Positions 1 through 11,855 of a DNA stretch of 64,000 nt are shown piece after piece. The translations under genes were made by a program, and so were the position numbers. The DNA is from Liolophura sinensis (lineage: Eukaryota > Mollusca > Polyplacophora > Chitonida > Chitonidae). The first letter of the stretch is position 1; each line of letters begins with the position of its first letter. Location of the stretch: positions 1 through 64,000 of the forward strand of contig NW_027018174.1 of NCBI RefSeq assembly GCF_032854445.1. Reading direction: 5' to 3'. A model generated the notes under the pieces. That model saw only the letters and a program-made list of their open reading frames with translations, was not told the DNA's origin and searched no databases.

Positions 1-447
1 TGCTGTACGGAAGCCCAAAAGACCTCAAATCTTTGGGCCAAGCCCATTTAACTCACCCAGCAATTTTCTTACTTCTAAGTCCAAGAAAATCTCAATGTCT
101 TTATCTACATGTAGAAAAACAACACCATTTGTATATAGAAAACGAATGGTACTTGATACAGTCTGCTCTAAAAACTACAATTGAACACTCACCCACATCA
201 AACAGGTGCCAAAAGATGCAGAAGTGTGCCAGGCATCGGCAGGTGTTGAAAAACTTGAAAATTTCCCTGGTTTCCAAGGAGTACAAGCCGTTGCTGGGCA
301 CGTGATTGTGACTTCAATCATTATTTACACGTCGCTGCAGCCAAAAGTATTGGTCGGAGAGCCACGCGGTTTGCACCTTTTGATTTCTCGTCACAAAATA
401 CATCGGATTAAGGTTTTACCAACAGCATTGGAACAATTTTTCCACTT
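1..447. repeat. Partial subfamily A monomer at the left edge
   Basis: The window opens about 103 bases into a monomer, at TGCTGTACGGAAGCCCAAAA. It carries a CTGCAG at about 334 (CGTCGCTGCAGCC) and the end state TTTGCACCTTTTGATTTC. Both are matched at about 27840-27895 in monomer M50, so the segment M0 to M1 has a second copy about 27.5 kb downstream. Confidence 0.9.
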
Positions 448-1305
448 TTGGATTTTTGCCTGGTGATTTTGCTAATTGAAATCGGCTACACGGCAATGTG
501 TACCATGGCGACTGGTCATTACTATATTAAACTTTTGGCTACAAGTTATGTGCTCTTCGGAAGCCCAGAAGACCTCAAATCTTTGGGCCAAGCCCATTTA
601 ACTCATCCAGCATTTTTCTTACTTCTAAGTCCAAGACAATCTCAATGTCTTTATCTACATGTAGAAAAACAACACCATTTGTATATAGAAAACGAATGGT
701 ACTTGATACAGTCTGCTCTAAAAACTACAATTGAACACTCACCCACATCAAACAGGTGCCAAAACATGCGGAAGTGTGCCAGGCATCGGCAGGTGTTGAA
801 AAACTTGCAAATTTCCCTGGTCTCCATGGTGTACTAGCCTTTGCTGGGCACGTGATTGTGACTTCAATCATTATTTACACGTCGCTACAGCCAAAAGTAT
901 TTGTCGGAGAGCCACGCGGTTTGCACCATTCGATTTTTCTTCACAAAATACATCGGGTTAGACTTTTACCAACAGCATTGGAACAATTTTTCCACTTTTG
1001 TATTTTTGCCTGGTCATTTTGCTAATTGAAATCGGCTACACTGTAATGTGTACCATGGCGACTGGTCATTACTATATTAAACATTTGGCTATAAGTTATG
1101 TGCTCTTCGGTAGCCCAGAAGACCTCAAATCTTTGGGCCAAGCCCATTTAACTCACCCAGCAATTTTCTTAATTCTAAGTCCAAGAAAATCTCAATGTCT
1201 TTATCTACATGTAGAAAAACAACACCATTTGTATATAGAAAACGAATGGTACTTGATACAGTCTGCTCTAAAAACTACAATTGAACACTCACCCACATCA
1301 AACAG

Positions 1306-3000
1306 GTGCCAAAAGATGCGGAAGTGTGCCAGACATCGGCAGATGTTGAAAAAATTGCAAATTTCCCTGGTTTCCAAGGAGTACAAGCCGTTGCTGGGCA
1401 CGTGATTGTGACTTCAATCATTATTTACACGTCGCTACAGCCAAAAGTATTGGTCGGAGAGCCACGCGGTTTGCACCTTTCGATTTCTCGTCACAAAATA
1501 CATCGTATTAAGGTTTTACCAACAGCATTGGAACAATTTTTCCACTTTTGGATTTTTGCCTGGTGATTTTGCTAATTGAAATCGGCTACACTGCAATGTG
1601 TACCATGGCGACTGGTCCTTATTATATTAAACTTTTGGCTACAAGTTATGTGCTCTTCGGAAGCCCAGAAGACCTCAAATCTTTGGGCCAAGCCCATTTA
1701 ACTCATCCAGCATTTTTCTTACTTCTAAGTCCAAGACAATCTCAATGTCTTTATCTACATGTAGAAAAACAACACCATTTGTATATAGTAAACGAATGTT
1801 ACTTGATACAGTCTGCTCTAAAAACTACAATTGAACACTCACCCACATCAAACAGGTGCCAAAACATGCGGAAGTGTGCCAGGCATCGGCAGGTGTTGAA
1901 AACCTTGCAAATTTCCCTGGTTTCCAAGGAGTACGAGCCGTTGCTGGGCACGTGATTGTGACTTCAATCATTATTTACACGTCGCTACAGCCAAAAGTAT
2001 TGGTCGGAGAGCCACGCGGTTTGCACCATTCGATTTCTCGTCACAAAATACATCGGATTAGACTTTTACAAAAAGCATTGGAACAGTTTTTCCACTTTTG
2101 GATTTTTGCATGGTCATTTTGCTAATTGAAATCGGCTACACTGCAGTGTGTACTATGGCGACTGGTCATTACTACATTAAACTTTTGGCTACAAGTTATG
2201 TGCTCTTCGGAAGCCCAGAAGACCTCAAATCTTTGGGCCAAGCCCATTTAACTCACCCAGCAATTTTCTTACTTCTAAGTCGAAGCAAACTTAATGTCTT
2301 TACCTACATCTAGAAAATCAACACCATTTCTATATAGAAAACGAATGGTACTTGATACAGTCTGCTCTAAAAACCACAATTGAACACTCACCCACATCAA
2401 ACAGGTGCCAAAACATGCGGAAGTGTGCCAGGCATCGGCAGGTGTTGAAAAAATTGAAAATTTCTCTGGTTTCCAAGGAGTACAAGCCGTTTCTGGGCAC
2501 GTGATTGTGACTTCAATCATTATTTACACGTCGCTACAGCCAAAAGTATTGGTCGGAGAGCCACGCGGTTTGCACCATTCGATTTCTCGTCACAAAATAC
2601 ATCGGATTAAACTTTTACCAACAGCATTGGAACAATTTTTCCACTTTTGGATTTTTGCCTGGTCATTTTGCTAATTGAAATCGGCTACACTGCAATGTGT
2701 ACTATGGCGACTGGTCATTACTATATTAAACATTTGGCTACAAGTTATGTGCTCTTCGGTAGCCCAGAAGACCTCAAATCTTTGGGCCAAGCCCATTTAA
2801 CTCACCCAGCAATTTTCTTACTTCTAAGTCCAAGAAAAACTCAATGTCTTTATCTACATGTAGAAAAACAACACCATTTGTATATAGAAAACGAATGGTA
2901 CTTGATACAGTCCGCTCTAAAAACTACAATTGAACACTCACCCACATCAAACAGGTGTCAAAACATGCGGAAGTGTGCCAGGCATCGGCAGGTGTTGAAA
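1306..3000. repeat. Four-monomer A segment, copy 1 (M2-end to M5)
   Basis: This segment recurs at an offset of 8250-8252 bp (9556 onward) and again 19252-19254 bp after that (28810 onward). Distinctive shared variants are CCAGACATCGGCAGATG, GTCCTTATTATATT with AGTAAACGAATGTTAC in M3, and the one-base-shorter GTCGAAGCAAACTTAATG with ACATCTAGAAAATC in M4. Copy 1 differs by GCGGAAG where copies 2 and 3 have GCGCAAG. Confidence 0.88.
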
Positions 3001-3196
3001 AAATTGAAAATTTGTCTGGTTTCCAAGGAGTACAAGCCGTTGCTGGGCACGTGATTGTGACTTTAATCATTATTTACACGTCGCTACAGCCAAAAGTATT
3101 GGTCGGAGAGCCACGCGGTTTGTACCATTCGATTTCTCGTCACAAAATACATCGGATTAAATATGTAGCAACAGCATTGGAACATTTTTTCCACTT

Positions 3197-6100
3197 TTGT
3201 ATTTTTGCCTGGTCATTTTGCTAATTGAAATCGGCTACACTGCAATGTGTACTATGGCGACTGGTTATTACTATATTAAACATTTGGCTACAAGTTATGT
3301 GCTCTACAGAAGCCCAGAAGACCTCAAGTCTTTGGGCCAAGCCCATTTAACTCACCCAGCAATTTTCTTACTTCTAAGTCCAAGAAAAACTCAATGTCTT
3401 TATCTACATGTAGAAAAACAACACCATTTGTATATAGAAAACGAATGGTACTTGATACAGTCCGCTCTAAAAACTACAATTGAACACTCACCCACATCAA
3501 ACAGGTGCCAAAACATGCGGAAGTGTGCCAGGCATCGGCAGGTGTTGAAAAAATTGCAAATTTCCCTGGTTTCCAAGGAGTACAAGCCGTTGCTGGGGAC
3601 GTGATTGTGACTTAAATCATTATTTACACGTCGCTACAGCCAAAAGTATTGGTCGGAGAGCCATGCGGTTTGCACCATTCGATTTCTCGTCACAAAATAC
3701 ATCGGATTAAACTTTTACCAACAGCATTGGAACAATTTTTCCACTTTTGGATTTTTGCCTGGTCATTTTGTTAATTGAAATCGGCTACACTGTAATGTGT
3801 ACCATGGCGTCTGGTCATTATTATATTAAACATTTGGCTATAAGTTATGTGCCCTTCGGTAGCCCAGAAGACCTCAAATATTTGGGCCAAGCCCATTTAA
3901 CTCACCCAGCAATTTTCTTACTTCTAAGTCCAAGACAATCTCAATGTCTTTATCTACATGTAGAAAAACAACACCATTTGTATATAGAAAACGAATGGTA
4001 CTTGATACAGTCTGCTCTAAAAACTACAATTGAACACTCACCCACATCAAAACAGGTGCCAAAAGATGCGGAAGTGTGCCAGGCATCGGCAGGTGTTGAA
4101 AAAATTGCTAATTTCCCTGGTTTCCAAGGAGTACAAGCCGTTGCTGGGCACGTGATTGTGACTTCAATCATTATTTACACGTCGCTACAGCCAAAAGTAT
4201 TGGTCGGAGAGCCACGCACTTTGTACCATTCGATTTCTCGCCACAAAATACATCGGATTAGATATTTACCAACAGCATTGGAACATTTTTTCCACTTTTG
4301 GATTTTTGCATGGTCATTTTGCTAATTTAAATCGGCTACACTGTAATGTGTACCATGGCGACTGGTCATTACTATATTAAACTTTTTGCTACAAGTTATG
4401 TGCTCTTCGGTGGCTAAGAAGACCTCAAATCTTTGGGCTAAGCCCATTTAACTCACCCAGCAATTTTCCTACTTCTAAGTCCAAGAAAAACTCAATGTCT
4501 TTATCTACATGTAGAAAAACAACACCATTTGTATATAGAAAACGAATGGTACTTGATACAGTCCGCTCTAAAAACTACAATTGAACACTCACCCACATCA
4601 AACAGGTGCCAAAACATGCGGAAGTGTGCCAGGCATCGGCAAATGTTGAAAAAATTGCAAATTTCCCCTTTTTTCCAAGGAGTACGAGCCGTTGCTGGGC
4701 ACGTGATTGTGACTTCAATCATTATTTACACGTCGCTACAGCCAAAAGTATTGGTCGGAGAGCCATGCGGTTTGCACCATTCGATTTCTCGTCACAAAAT
4801 ACATCGGATTAAACTTTTATCAACAGCAATGAAACCATTTTTCCACTTTGGATTTTTGCCTGGTCATTTTGCTAATTAAAATCGGCTACACTGCAATGTG
4901 TACTATGGCGACTGGTCATTACTATATTAAACTTTTGGCCACAAGTGATGTGCTCTACGGAAGCCCAAAAGACATCAAATCTCTGGGCCATACCAATTAA
5001 ACTCACCCAGCAATTTTCTTACTTCTAAGTCCAAGACAAACTCAATGTCCTTATCTACATGTAGAAAAACAACACCATTTGTATATAGAAAACGAATGTG
5101 TACTTGATACAGTCCGCTGTAAAAACTACAATTGAACACTCACCCACATCAAACAGGTGCCAAAACATGCGGAAGTGTGCCAGGCATCGGCAGGTGTTGA
5201 AAAAATTGCAAATTTCTCTGGTTTCCAAGGAGTACGAGCCGTTGCTGGGCACGTGATTGTGACTTCAATCATTATTTACACGTCGCTACAGCCAAAAGTA
5301 TTGGTCGGAGAGCCACGCGGTTTGCACCATTCGATTTCTCGTCACAAAATACATCGGATTAAACTTTTACCAACAGCATTGGAACAATTTTTCCACTTTT
5401 GGATTTTTGCCTGGTCATTTTGCTAATTGAAATCGGCTACACTGTAATGTGTACCATGGCGTCTGGTCATTATTATATTAAACATTTGGCTATAAGTTAT
5501 GTGCCCTTCGGTAGCCCAGAAGACCTCAAATATTTGGGCCAAGCCCATTTAACTCACCCAGCAATTTTCTTACTTCTAAGTCCAAGACAATCTCAATGTC
5601 TTTATCTACATGTAGAAAAACAACACCATTTGTATATAGAAAAACGAATGGTACTTGATACAGTCCGCTCTAAAAACTACAATTGAACACTCACCCACAT
5701 CAAACAGGTGCCAAAAGATGCGGAAGTGTGCCAGGCATCGGCAGGTGTTGAAAAAATTGCAAATTTCCCTGGTTTCCAAAGAGTACAAGCCGTTGCTGGG
5801 CACGTGATTGTGACTTCAATCATTATTTACACGTCGCTACAGCCAAAAGTATTGGTCGGAGAGCCACGCAGTTTGTACCATTCGATTTCTCGCCACAAAA
5901 TACATCGGATTAGATATTTACCAACAGCATTGGAACATTTTTTCCACTTTTGGATTTTTGCATGGTCATTTTGCTAATTTAAATCGGCTACACTGTAATG
6001 TGTACCATGGCGACTGGTCATTACTATATTAAACTTTTTGCTACAAGGTTATGTGCTCTTCGGTGGCTAAGAAGACCTCAAATCTTTGGGCCAAGCCCAT

Positions 6101-6499
6101 TTAACTCACCCAGCAATTTTCCTACTTCTAAGTCAAGACAAACTCATGTCTTTATCTACATGTAGAAAAACAACACCATTTGTATATAGAAAACGATGGT
6201 ACTTGATACAGTCCGCTCTAAAAACTACAATTGAAACACTCACCCACATCAAACAGGTGCCAAAACATGCGGAAGTGTGCCAGGCATCGGCAAATGTTGA
6301 AAAAATTGCAAATTTCCCTTTTTTTCCAAGGAGTACGAGCCGTTGCTGGGCACGTGATTGTGACTTCAATCATTATTTACACGTCGCTACAGCCAAAAGT
6401 ATTGGTCGGAGAGCCACGCGATTTGCACCATTCGATTTCTCGTCACAAAATACATCGGATTAAACTTTACCAACAGCAATGGAACCATTTTTTCCACTT
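3197..6499. repeat. A higher-order repeat, shortened copy (M6-M11)
   Basis: M6 to M9 match M31 to M34 at an offset of 13750 bp. Markers are GTGCTCTACAGAAGCCCAG and GGGGACGTGATTGTGACTTAAATC in M6, a P monomer in M7, Q in M8, and AAGTGATGTGCTCTACGG in M9. M10 and M11 then resemble M29 and M30 or M38 and M39. Compared with the 11-mer at 10899, the middle monomers are missing. M7 carries one extra A at about 4049-4052 (CATCAAAACAGG), which joins two open frames into one of 192 codons. Confidence 0.8.
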
Positions 6500-8696
6500 T
6501 TGATTTTTTGCCTGGTCATTTTGCTAATTGAAATCGGCTACACTGCAATGTGTACTATGGCGACTGGTCATTACTATATTAAACTATTGGCTACAAGTGA
6601 TGTGCTCTACGAAATCCCAAAGACCTCAAATCTTTGGGCCAAGCCCATTTAACTCACCCAGCAATTTTCTTACTTCTAAGTCCTAGAAAAACTCAATGTC
6701 TTTATCTACATGTAGAAAAACAACACCATTTGTATATAGAAAACGAATGGTACTTGATACAGTCCGCTCTAAAAAACTACAATTGAACACTCACCCACAT
6801 TAAACAGATGCCAAAAGATGCGGAAGTGTGCCAGGCATCGGCAGGTGTTGAAAAAATTGCAAATTTCCCTTTTTTCCAAGGAGTACGAGCCGTTGCTGGG
6901 CACGTGATTGTGACTTCAATCATTATTTACACTTCGCTACAGCCAAACGTATTGGTCGGAGAGCCACGCGATTTGCACCATTCGATTTCTGGTCACAAAA
7001 TACATCGGATTAGATATTTACCAACAGCATTGGAACATTTTTTCCACTTTTGGATTTTTGCATGGTCATTTTGCTAATTTAAATCGGCTACACTGTAATG
7101 TGTACCATGGCGACTGGTCATTACTATATTAAACTTTTTGCTACAAGTTATGTGCTCTTCGGTGGCTAAGAAGACCTCAAATCTTTGGGCCAAGCCCATT
7201 TAACTCACCCAGCAATTTTCCTACTTCTAAGTCCAAGACAATCTCATGTCTTTATCTACATGTAGAAAAACAACACCATTTGTATATAGAAAACGAATGG
7301 TACTTGATACAGTCCGCTCTAAAAAACTACAATTGAACACTCACCCACCATCAAACAGTGCCAAAACATGCGGAAGTGTGCCAGGCATCGGCAAATGTTG
7401 AAAAAAATTGCAAATTTCCCTTTTTTCCAAGGAGTACGAGCCGTTGCTGGGCACGTGATTGTGACTTCAATCATTATTTACACGTCGCTACAGCCAAAAG
7501 TATTGGTCGGAGAGCCACGCGATTTGCACCATTCGATTTCTCGTCACAAAATACATCGATTAAACTTTTACCAACAGCAATGGAACCATTTTTCCACTTT
7601 TGGATTTTTGCCTGGTCATTTTGCTAATTGAAATCGGCTACACTGCAATGTGTACTATGGCGACTGGTCATTACTATATTAAACTATTGGCTACAAGTGA
7701 TGTGCTCTACGAAATCCCAAAGACCTCAAATCTTTGGGCCAAGCCCATTTAACTCATCCAGCAATTTTCTTACTTCTAAGTCCTAGAAAAACTTAATGTC
7801 TTTATCTACATGTAGAAAAACAACACCATTTTGTATATAGAAAACGAATGGTACTTGATACAGTCCGCTCTAAAAACTACAATTGAACACTCACCCACAT
7901 CAAACAGGTGCCAAAACATGCGGAAGTGTGCCAGCATCGGCAAATGTTGAAAAAATTGCAAATTCCCTTTTTTCCAAGGAGTACGAGCCGTTGCTGGGCA
8001 CGTGATTGTGACTTCAATCATTATTTACACGTCGCTACAGCCAAAAGTATTGGTCGGAGAGCCACGCGATTTGCACCATTCGATTTCTCGTCACAAAATA
8101 CATCGGATTAAACTTTTACCAACAGCAATGGAACCATTTTTCCACTTTTGGATTTTTGCCTGGTCATTTTGCTAATTGAAATCGGCTACACTGCAATGTG
8201 TACTATGGCGACTGGTCATTACTATATTAAACTATTGCTACAAGTGATGTGCTCTACGAAATCCCAAAGACCTCAAATCTTTGGGCCAAGCCCATTTAAC
8301 TCACCCAGCAATTTTCTTACTTCTAAGTCCTAGAAAAACTCAATGTCTTTATCTACATGTAGAAAAACAACACCATTTGTATATAGAAAACGAATGGTAC
8401 TTGATACAGTCCCGCTCTAAAAACTACAATTGAACACTCACCCACATTAAACAGATGCCAAAAGATGCGGAAGTGTGCCAGGCATCGGCAGGTGTTGAAA
8501 AAAATTGCAAATTTCTCTGGTTTCCAAGGAGTACAAGCCGTTGCTGGGCACGTGATTGTGACTTCAATCATTATTTACACGTCGCTACAGCCAAAAGTAT
8601 TGGTCGGAGAGCCACGCGATTTGCACCATTCGATTTCTGGTCACAAAATACATCGGATTAGATATTTACCAACAGCATTGGAACATTTTTTCCACT
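5950..8696. repeat. A monomers M11-M15, Q and R types with many single-base indels
   Basis: These monomers alternate Q (CGGTGGCTAAGAAGAC) and R (AAGTGATGTGCTCTACGAAATCCC). Numerous one-base changes relative to clean copies occur: ACAAGGTTATG at about 6047, AGTCAAGACAAACTCATG at about 6131, AAAACGATGGTAC at about 6190, ATTGAAACACTC at about 6231, CACCATCAAACAGTGCC at about 7347 and CCAGCATCGG at about 7931. Clean relatives lie at M39-M40 and M56-M57. Confidence 0.8.
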
Positions 8697-9797
8697 TTGG
8701 ATTTTTGCATGGTCATTTTGCTAATTTAAATCGGCTACACTGTAATGTGTACCATGGCGTCTGGTCATTATTATATTAAACATTTGGCTATAAGTTATGT
8801 GCCCTTCGGTAGCCCAGAAGACCTCAAATCTTTGGGCCAAGCCCATTTAACTCACCCAGCATTTTTCTTACTTCTAAGTCCAAGACAAACTCAATGTCTT
8901 TATCTACATGTAGAAAAACAACACCATTTGTATATAGAAAACGAATGGTACTTGATACAGTCTGCTCTAAAAACTACAATTGAACACTCACCCACATCAA
9001 ACAGGTGCCAAAACATGCGGAAGTGTGCCAGGCATCGGCAGGTGTTGAAAAAATTGCAAATTTCCCTGGTTTCCAAGGAGTACAAGCCGTTGCTGGGCAC
9101 GTGATTGTGACTTCAATCATTATTTACACGTCGCTACAGCCAAAAGTATTGGTCGGAGAGCCACGCGGTTTGCACCATTCGAGTTCTCGTCACAAAATAC
9201 ATCGGGTTAACGTTTTACCAAAAGCATTTGGAACAATTTTTCCACTTTTGGATTTTTTCATGGTCATTTGCTAATTTAAATCGGCTACACTGTAATGTGT
9301 ACCATGGCGTCTGGTCATTATTATATTAAACATTTGGCTATAAGTTATGTGCCCTTCGGTAGCCCAGAAGACCTCAAATCTTTGGGCAAAGCCCATTTAA
9401 CTCACCCAGCATTTTTCTTACTTCTAAGTCCAAGAAAATCTCAATGTCTTTATCTACATGTAGAAAAACAACACCCATTGTATATAGAAAACGAATGGTA
9501 CTTGATACAGTCTGCTCTAAAAACTACAAATTGAACACTCACCCACATCAAACAGGTGCCAAAAGATGCGCAAGTGTGCCAGACATCGGCAGATGTTGAA
9601 AAAATTGCAAATTTCCCTGGTTTCCAAGGAGTACAAGCCGTTGCTGGGCACGTGATTGTGACTTCAATCATTATTTACACGTCGCTACAGCCAAAAGTAT
9701 TGGTCGGAGAGCCACGCGGTTTGCACCTTTCGATTTCTCGTCACAAAATACATCGTATTAAGGTTTTACCAACAGCATTGGAACAATTTTTCCACTT
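8697..9797. repeat. A monomers M16-M17, second copy at 26846-27950
   Basis: M16 is marked by CACCATTCGAGTTCTCGTC and GTTTTACCAAAAGCATT and by a TTTTTTCATGG end. The same variants appear in M49 (about 27330-27415). M17 carries GGGCAAAGCCC, which breaks the TGGGC inverted repeat. It then switches to the CCAGACATCGGCAGATG haplotype that begins the four-monomer segment. Confidence 0.8.
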
Positions 9798-11190
9798 TTG
9801 GATTTTTGCCTGGTGATTTTGCTAATTGAAATCGGCTACACTGCAATGTGTACCATGGCGACTGGTCCTTATTATATTAAACTTTTGGCTACAAGTTATG
9901 TGCTCTTCGGAAGCCCAGAAGACCTCAAATCTTTGGGCCAAGCCCATTTAACTCATCCAGCATTTTTCTTACTTCTAAGTCCAAGACAATCTCAATGTCT
10001 TTATCTACATGTAGAAAAACAACACCATTTGTATATAGTAAACGAATGTTACTTGATACAGTCTGCTCTAAAAACTACAATTGAAACACTCACCACATCA
10101 AACAGGTGCCAAAACATGCGGAAGTGTGCCAGGCATCGGCAGGTGTTGAAAACCTTGCAAATTTCCCTGGTTTCCAAGGAGTACGAGCCGTTGCTGGGCA
10201 CGTGATTGTGACTTCAATCATTATTTACACGTCGCTACAGCCAAAAGTATTGGTCGGAGAGCCACGCGGTTTGCACCATTCGATTTCTCGTCACAAAATA
10301 CATCGGATTAGACTTTTACAAAAAGCATTGGAACAGTTTTTCCACTTTTGGATTTTTGCATGGTCATTTTGCTAATTGAAATCGGCTACACTGCAGTGTG
10401 TACTATGGCGACTGGTCATTACTACATTAAACTTTTGGCTACAAGTTATGTGCTCTTCGGAAGCCCAGAAGACCTCAAATCTTTGGGCCAAGCCCATTTA
10501 AACTCACCCCAGCAATTTTCTTACTTCTAAGTCGAAGCAAACTTAATGTCTTTACCTACATCTAGAAAATCAACACCATTTCTATATAGAAAACGAATGG
10601 TACTTGATACAGTCTGCTCTAAAAACCACAAATGAACACTCACCCACATCAAACAGGTGCCAAAACATGCGGAAGTGTGCCAGGCATCGGCAGGTGTTGA
10701 AAAAATTGAAAATTTCTCTGGTTTCCAAGGAGTACAAGCCGTTTCTGGGCACGTGATTGTGACTTCAATCATTATTTACACGTCGCTACAGCCAAAAGTA
10801 TTGGTCGGAGAGCCACGCGGTTTGCACCATTCGATTTCTCGTCACAAAATACATCGGATTAAACTTTTACCAACAGCATTGGAACATTTTTTCCACTTTT
10901 GGATTTTTGCATGGTCATTTTGCTAATTGAAATCGGCTACACTGCAATGTGTACTATGGCGACTGGTCATTACTATATTAAACATTTGGCTACAAGTTAT
11001 GTGCTCTTCGGTAGCCCAGAAGACCTCAAATCTTTGGGCCAAGCCCATTTAACTCACCCAGCAATTTTCTTACTTCTAAGTCCAAGAAAAACTCAATGTC
11101 TTTATCTACATGTAGAAAAACAACACCATTTGTATATAGAAAACGAATGGTACTTGATACAGTCCGCTCTAAAAACTACAATTGAACACT
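9556..11190. repeat. Four-monomer A segment, copy 2 (M17-end to M20)
   Basis: This repeats 1306-2938 at +8250 to +8252 bp, including the M3 and M4 haplotypes. It diverges inside M20, where copy 1 has AATTGAAAATTTGTCTGG and this copy has AATTGCAAATTTCCCTGG. M20 is therefore a hybrid that starts like M5 and ends like M6 (GGGGACGTGATTGTGACTTAAATC). A small indel pair occurs at about 10498-10510 (ATTTAAACTCACCCCAG). Confidence 0.88.
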
Positions 11191-11654
11191 CACCCACATC
11201 AAACAGGTGCCAAAACATGCGGAAGTGTGCCAGGCATCGGCAGGTGTTGAAAAAATTGCAAATTTCCCTGGTTTCCAAGGAGTACAAGCCGTTGCTGGGG
11301 ACGTGATTGTGACTTAAATCATTATTTACACGTCGCTACAGCCAAAAGTATTGGTCGGAGAGCCATGCGGTTTGCACCATTCGATTTCTCGTCACAAAAT
11401 ACATCGGATTAAACTTTTACCAACAGCATTGGAACAATTTTTCCACTTTTGGATTTTTGCCTGGTCATTTTGTTAATTGAAATCGGCTACACTGTAATGT
11501 GTACCATGGCGTCTGGTCATTATTATATTAAACATTTGGCTATAAGTTATGTGCCCTTCGGTAGCCCAGAAGACCTCAAATATTTGGGCCAAGCCCATTT
11601 AACTCACCCAGCAATTTTCTTACTTCTAAGTCCAAGACAATCTCAATGTCTTTA

Positions 11655-11666
11655 TCTACATGTAGA
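11655..11666. other. Perfect 12-bp palindrome TCTACATGTAGA, typical of A monomers
   Basis: Nearly every A monomer has this palindrome (also 654-665). In B the centre is changed to TCTACGTGTAGA, which keeps the TCTAC and GTAGA arms but is no longer a perfect palindrome. B has its own perfect palindromes elsewhere: AATGATCATT (54720-54729) and GCAATTGC (54465-54472). Confidence 0.6.
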
Positions 11667-11849
11667 AAAACAACACCATTTGTATATAGAAAACGAATGG
11701 TACTTGATACAGTCCGCTCTAAAAACTACAATTGAACACTCACCCACATCAAACAGGTGCCAAAAGATGCGGAAGTGTGCCAGGCATCGGCAGGTGTTGA
11801 AAAAATTACAAATTTCCCTGGTTTCCAAGGAGTACAAGCCGTTGCTGGG

Positions 11850-11855
11850 CACGTG
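11850..11855. promoter_or_regulatory. CACGTG (E-box/G-box-like) element, example of one present in most monomers
   Basis: GGGCACGTGATT occurs at the same place in most A and B monomers (for example 849-854 and 54703-54708). On the reverse strand it reads ATCACGTG, which fits both the general bHLH E-box and the yeast CDEI consensus RTCACRTG. M6-type monomers have GACGTG instead (3598-3603). M63 and M73 lack it by deletion. M78 and M84 have CACGTA. The sequence shows the motif and its persistence; binding is not shown and may be coincidental. Confidence 0.35.

Noticed and set aside
448-837. Long open frames in every monomer on both strands (60 to 155 codons) as protein-coding genes
   Set aside because: The longest frames (97-135 codons) begin at TTG and many others at GTG. 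They overlap each other and their reverse-strand counterparts, and recur only because the monomer recurs. Stops and frameshifts appear in many copies, most A/B differences in the first frame change the amino acid, and no domain is recognisable.
2142-2147. CTGCAG and CCATGG sites as functional elements
   Set aside because: These are restriction-site-like hexamers of use as markers of monomer type only. CTGCAG is rare and is lost by a single change in the copy at about 29645.
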